64,000 nt of DNA from CALXVA01 sp944393025. Lineage in GTDB: Bacteria > Bacillota > Clostridia > TANB77 > CAG-508. The notes below the pieces were generated by a model. The model had not been told where the DNA came from, did not search any database, and was given only the letters and a program-made list of their open reading frames with translations. Shown one piece after another: positions 60,489 to 64,000 of this stretch; the first letter of the stretch is position 1, and each line of letters opens with the position of its first letter. The stretch lies in assembly GCA_963931445.1 (NCBI GenBank), contig OZ007016.1, positions 930,001-994,000 on the forward strand, in the 5' to 3' direction. A program made the position numbers and the translations under genes.

Positions 60489-61878
60489 TTGCCACCTCCA
60501 GATACATACTTACCTTTGTTCCTTTTCCTAATTTACTTTCAATAATTAGTTGACTCTTATGGAGTTTAGCAATTTTTTCACATATAGAAAGACCAATTCC
60601 ATTTCTTCCACTGTTTCTTGCTCTCGCTTTATCTACCATATAAAAGCTTTCTGTAATTCTTGGTATTTCTTCTTCTGGAATTCCACAACCACTATCTATA
60701 ACAGATATCTTATAGTTTCCTTTTTCCCTTTTACCTATTATTTTAATCAAATTATCTTTTGGATTTGCCTTTTTACTATTATCTATCAAATTTTTTAAGC
60801 AATCTTCAAGTAATATTTTATCAGCCAATACATAACTTTTTTCTACATCTAATTGAAGTCTAATATTACCCAACTCATCTTTTGTAATATTATATAGCTC
60901 ATTCATAAAACTGTTTATATCTACTTTTTCTATGTTAATATTTTCTTTTGATAATCCCATTAAATCCATTAGCTTATGAGATAATTTTTCTAATCTTTTT
61001 GCCTCATTAAAAATATAGGTGGCAGATTTTATATTTGTTTCGTCATTATATTTTCCACTCCTTAAAATGTCAGCATATCCTATAATTGAAGTCATAGGAT
61101 TTTTTAATTCATGCGTAAAATTAGTTATAAATTCTTCTCTTTGCTTTATAGAAAGATTCAAATCATCTATTCTCTTTTCAATTGTATCTATCATTATATT
61201 AAAACTTTTAGCAAGTTCTCCTATTTCATCATTTGATCTTATTTTAATTCTTTCATTATATTGCCCTTTTGCTATTTTTTTGCTAGTTTCATTTAATTTT
61301 ATAATAGGTCTAGTTAGTAATATAGATAAGATACATATAGATATTGCCGATATCAAAATAACTGCTATATCAATTTCATAAAAGTAGGTTAATTGTCTAT
61401 TTCTTTCTGTAAAAACATTTGTTATATCATACCTGCTAATCAATATTATTTTAGTATCATTGATGTTTAATTTTGAGGATATAAACATATATTTATTACT
61501 TTCATTATCATTTATAATATATGTTATATTTTCAGCATTTTTTAATTTTTCAAAAGTTGTATTATCTATTTCCATATTAGAATATACTTCTTCATCTTCT
61601 ATATAAATACAAAATTTTCTTGAATTTTCAAGATATGAATTTAAATTTCGTGCATAGCTATTAACTTCCGTTTTTGATATTTCCCCATTTTCATCAATTT
61701 TACTATCTATATTATTCTTTAAGCCATATCTTTCTAATTTATAAGAATCTATATTTTGGCTTAATGTTTGTTCAAATGAATGTTCAAAATTGCTATTTAT
61801 TATTGCCATTCCTGCAATAGAAAATATTATTGAAATAATTGCCATAACAGATAGTATAATTTTTAGTGTAAACTTCAT
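60475..61878 (-). CDS. Sensor histidine kinase
   Basis: This kinase of about 467 residues has two membrane helices (about 5-30 and 160-185 of the protein from the chosen start) around an extracellular sensor, a HAMP domain (RPIIKLNETSKKIAKGQYNERIKIRSNDEIGELAKSFNIM), phosphoacceptor His in FTHELKNPMTSIIGY, N-box LKNLIDNSKKA, and ATP lids DSGCGIPEEE and GRNGIGLSICEKIAKLH. Start chosen at ATG 61878, which follows the regulator stop by one base; two longer in-frame starts exist. It acts with the regulator just upstream. Confidence 0.88.
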   Translation of the reverse strand: MKFTLKIILSVMAIISIIFSIAGMAIINSNFEHSFEQTLSQNIDSYKLERYGLKNNIDSKIDENGEISKTEVNSYARNLNSYLENSRKFCIYIEDEEVYSNMEIDNTTFEKLKNAENITYIINDNESNKYMFISSKLNINDTKIILISRYDITNVFTERNRQLTYFYEIDIAVILISAISICILSILLTRPIIKLNETSKKIAKGQYNERIKIRSNDEIGELAKSFNIMIDTIEKRIDDLNLSIKQREEFITNFTHELKNPMTSIIGYADILRSGKYNDETNIKSATYIFNEAKRLEKLSHKLMDLMGLSKENINIEKVDINSFMNELYNITKDELGNIRLQLDVEKSYVLADKILLEDCLKNLIDNSKKANPKDNLIKIIGKREKGNYKISVIDSGCGIPEEEIPRITESFYMVDKARARNSGRNGIGLSICEKIAKLHKSQLIIESKLGKGTKVSMYLEVANDEV

Positions 61879-61879
61879 C

Positions 61880-62536
61880 CTACTTTTCCGTTTCCTCTCC
61901 ATTAAAAATATAACCAACTCCATGAATCGTTTTAATTCTGTCCTTTAAATCTAATTTCTTTCTTATCCTTTGTATGTGTAATGTAAGTGTTGTTGTATCT
62001 AATTCTTCATCTCCCCATACTCTTTCATAAATATTTTCTCTTTTTAATGCTTTATTTTGATTTTCATATAAATATATAAATAAGTCAAATTCTTTAGGCG
62101 TTAGTTTTACTTCTTTTCCACCCTTCTTTACATTTCTACTTTCTAAATTTATTTCAATATCTGCTATATTTACTTTTTTATGACATCTTCTAATTACTGC
62201 TTCTACTCTTGCTAGTAGCTCATCAATTTCAAATGGTTTTACTATATAGTCATCTGCTCCTAAACTTAAACCTTTAACCTTATCTTTTAATTGTCCTTTT
62301 GCAGTTATAAATATAACTGGTGTTTCCATTGTTTTTGCATATTCTAATAGTTCATAGCCATTAAATTTTGGTAGCATTATATCCAACAAAACCAAATCAT
62401 ACCTACCTGTTTCTATTAAATTTGCTCCATTCTCTCCGTCTAACGCATAATCAACTTTATATCCATTATGACTTAATGCAATTTTTATTAAATCTACTAT
62501 TGGAAATTCATCTTCTACTACCAAAATTTTATTCAT
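61880..62536 (-). CDS. OmpR-family response regulator
   Basis: This 218-residue regulator has acidic pocket EDE, phosphorylation Asp in LVLLDIMLPKFNGYELL, Thr in FITAKG and Lys in YIVKPFEIDELL. A winged-helix domain ends TIHGVGYIFNGEETEK. Start chosen at ATG 62536 after GAGAGG; the longer frame begins within the end of the permease gene. It probably controls its own operon, including the permease. Confidence 0.9.
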   Translation of the reverse strand: MNKILVVEDEFPIVDLIKIALSHNGYKVDYALDGENGANLIETGRYDLVLLDIMLPKFNGYELLEYAKTMETPVIFITAKGQLKDKVKGLSLGADDYIVKPFEIDELLARVEAVIRRCHKKVNIADIEINLESRNVKKGGKEVKLTPKEFDLFIYLYENQNKALKRENIYERVWGDEELDTTTLTLHIQRIRKKLDLKDRIKTIHGVGYIFNGEETEK

Positions 62537-62547
62537 AGCTAAACCTC

Positions 62548-64000
62548 TCATTTACCAAAATTCTTACATAAACTCTTATAACAACATCCTCCTAATACAA
62601 TTGGAATTATTAAATATAACCAATATAAATTCTGACCTGAAAGTAATATTTTGCTTACATTTAGCATTTGACTTACACTTATTACATTTGCAAACTCAAA
62701 TTTAAGTTGTGTTAATATTATTGGAATCAGTAATATGCTACTTGTTGCTAAAATAGTATAGGTTGTATTTTTAAGTTTAAAAGAAATCCATAATATAAAT
62801 AATATAATACTGTCAAATACAATAAATCTAATCATATACATTATTACTATATACTCCCAAATACTCATAGTGGTTGGCAGATTTGAAAATTCAGACATAC
62901 TTGTTATACTAGCTGTAATGTTACTAAATCCGTATATTTCTCCAATTTTTATTATTTCTGGAACAATGCTAATAGCAAATATAATTAAACTTGCTAACAA
63001 GCATACCTTTATTTTATTTTTCGCTGTATTTTTTTTCCCTTTTGGTGTGGTATTCAATATTTTAATCATTCCAGTTCTATATTCCATTATGAATATTCCT
63101 GTAAAGCACATAATACTAACCATTATTATATAAATATCACTCTCTAAAAACGAGTTTTTATTTACTCTTAGTAAATCTTTATACCCAGTATCATAAACAA
63201 ATTCAGCTTTTGGGTTGTTTTTAATATATTGATATTGATTATATACCTTTAAAAATACTTCTTGTGTAGAAAGTATTTGATTGTAAGGCTCTTTATATCT
63301 TTCTGCTTCTTCTTGTGTGATTTCTCCATTCATTACTTTTTTATCTATATTTGTTATTGATATTTGTGCTTGTTCATATTTTTCTTCTTCTGCTTGAATA
63401 AATTTTTCCTTATCTACTGTAAGTTCTCCTTCTAGTGATGTCATATAGTTTTTATATATGTTCTCGTTAAAAGAAATATTCTTGTTTATATGATTTAAGC
63501 AATATATCTGAAATACTACAAATAAGATAAGAACAATTATTACTTTGTTTGTTACAAATATTTTAAATGCTTCATTTGCAAATATACTATGGTTTATATG
63601 TGTTTTAAAAAATTTAATTTTTCCTAATTTCTTAAAAAGATAATTTTCTCTTATTTGTAGGTCTTTCTTTGTATTAAAAATATATACATTTGCTGTTCCT
63701 GATGTTAACAACAATATTATAGCAAAAAATATACTTAAAGTTAATATATTTTGCATATTTCCTAATATATTTAAGTTAGTATATGTTTTAAATATTCCAT
63801 TTACTTCTATCAGATTTATAATATTCACAACTCTGAATACATTGAAATTTGATATAGGATCAATTGTAATATATAAAATATAACTTATTCCAAATATTCC
63901 AATTAGAGTTATATAACTAGATATATTATTTCTTGAAACACTTGAGATTAAGAGTATCATTAGCGATATAATGAAAAGCATTATTATTTTTGTAATTATA
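62548..64000 (-). CDS. ABC-type permease, N-terminus beyond the window
   Basis: At least 477 residues of a large membrane protein are visible. Hydrophobic helices lie at both ends, and a helical extracytoplasmic domain (YKNYMTSLEGELTVDKEKFIQAEEEKYEQAQ...NQYQYIKNNPKAEF) sits in the middle. EYRTGMIKILNTTPKGKKNTAKNKI resembles the cytoplasmic loop of ABC-2 permeases. The frame stays open to the window edge at 64,000, so the true start is outside. Its ATPase partner should lie further upstream. Confidence 0.7.
   Translation of the reverse strand, partial: IITKIIMLFIISLMILLISSVSRNNISSYITLIGIFGISYILYITIDPISNFNVFRVVNIINLIEVNGIFKTYTNLNILGNMQNILTLSIFFAIILLLTSGTANVYIFNTKKDLQIRENYLFKKLGKIKFFKTHINHSIFANEAFKIFVTNKVIIVLILFVVFQIYCLNHINKNISFNENIYKNYMTSLEGELTVDKEKFIQAEEEKYEQAQISITNIDKKVMNGEITQEEAERYKEPYNQILSTQEVFLKVYNQYQYIKNNPKAEFVYDTGYKDLLRVNKNSFLESDIYIIMVSIMCFTGIFIMEYRTGMIKILNTTPKGKKNTAKNKIKVCLLASLIIFAISIVPEIIKIGEIYGFSNITASITSMSEFSNLPTTMSIWEYIVIMYMIRFIVFDSIILFILWISFKLKNTTYTILATSSILLIPIILTQLKFEFANVISVSQMLNVSKILLSGQNLYWLYLIIPIVLGGCCYKSLCKNFGK

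Noticed and set aside
1..64000. CRISPR arrays, tRNA and rRNA genes
   Set aside because: No regularly spaced identical repeats, no TTCAAATCC-type T-arm with a matching acceptor stem and no rRNA-like segments were seen.

Overview
The window is a stretch of very AT-rich DNA that reads as a low-GC, spore-forming Clostridia genome. The evidence is a SpoVG homologue, a yabP-yabQ-divIC block, a YtvI-like protein, a prfB with the classic frameshift site, BceAB-type transporters and strong GGAGG ribosome binding sites. An uncultured gut Clostridia member is plausible, but I cannot place it to genus. No tRNA, rRNA or CRISPR array was seen.

Region A (1 to about 31,830) is most of an integrative and conjugative element; its left end, and probably its relaxase, lie outside the window. 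It holds a Gram-positive type IV secretion block: VirB2-like pilin, PrgI, TrsD-like protein, VirB4 ATPase, VirB6-like channel, M23 hydrolase, then after other genes a Replic_Relax-like protein and a VirD4 coupling protein. Between these lie a sortase, a thioester/Cna-B surface protein that stops right after its LPKTGF motif, a SpoVG homologue and a RusA-like protein. Cargo follows: an ABC-2 exporter, a BceAB-type transporter with its own two-component system and a recognisable BceR box, a MerR regulator with two DNA-binding domains plus another ABC exporter, and a Y-family polymerase with a YolD partner under a LexA-like operator. The element ends with small regulators, an excisionase-like gene and two consecutive tyrosine recombinases, directly upstream of uvrB.

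Region B (31,881 to about 54,124) is chromosomal housekeeping: uvrB, uvrA, a (d)CMP kinase, murD, a flavoprotein, a CBS protein, a YtvI-like permease, secA, prfB, aspartokinase, yabP, yabQ, a DivIC/FtsB protein and rho. rho is split by a one-base shift in a T run. A frameshifted small membrane gene (44.2-44.7 kb) and a family of palindromic intergenic repeats sit here too.

Region C (about 54,125 to 59,600, minus strand) is a small mobile-looking module. In transcription order it has a 20-residue leader peptide overlapping a terminator, further hairpins including one that buries the next ribosome binding site, a sigma-70-like regulator, an HTH_16 protein, a 427-base gene-free stretch rich in hairpins that looks like a structured RNA, two tiny genes, two tandem Xer-like recombinases and a 112-residue protein. 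A 1.07 kb AT-only tract with three degenerate repeats follows.

Region D (59,784 to the end, minus strand) is an operon of an ABC-type permease (cut by the window edge), a response regulator, a sensor kinase and a membrane-anchored protein.

The most interesting candidates are the multi-hairpin leader plus structured RNA of region C, the anchor-less LPKTGF adhesin next to a sortase, the T-run frameshifts in a conjugation gene and in rho, and a 180-base GC-rich patch inside the VirD4 gene.
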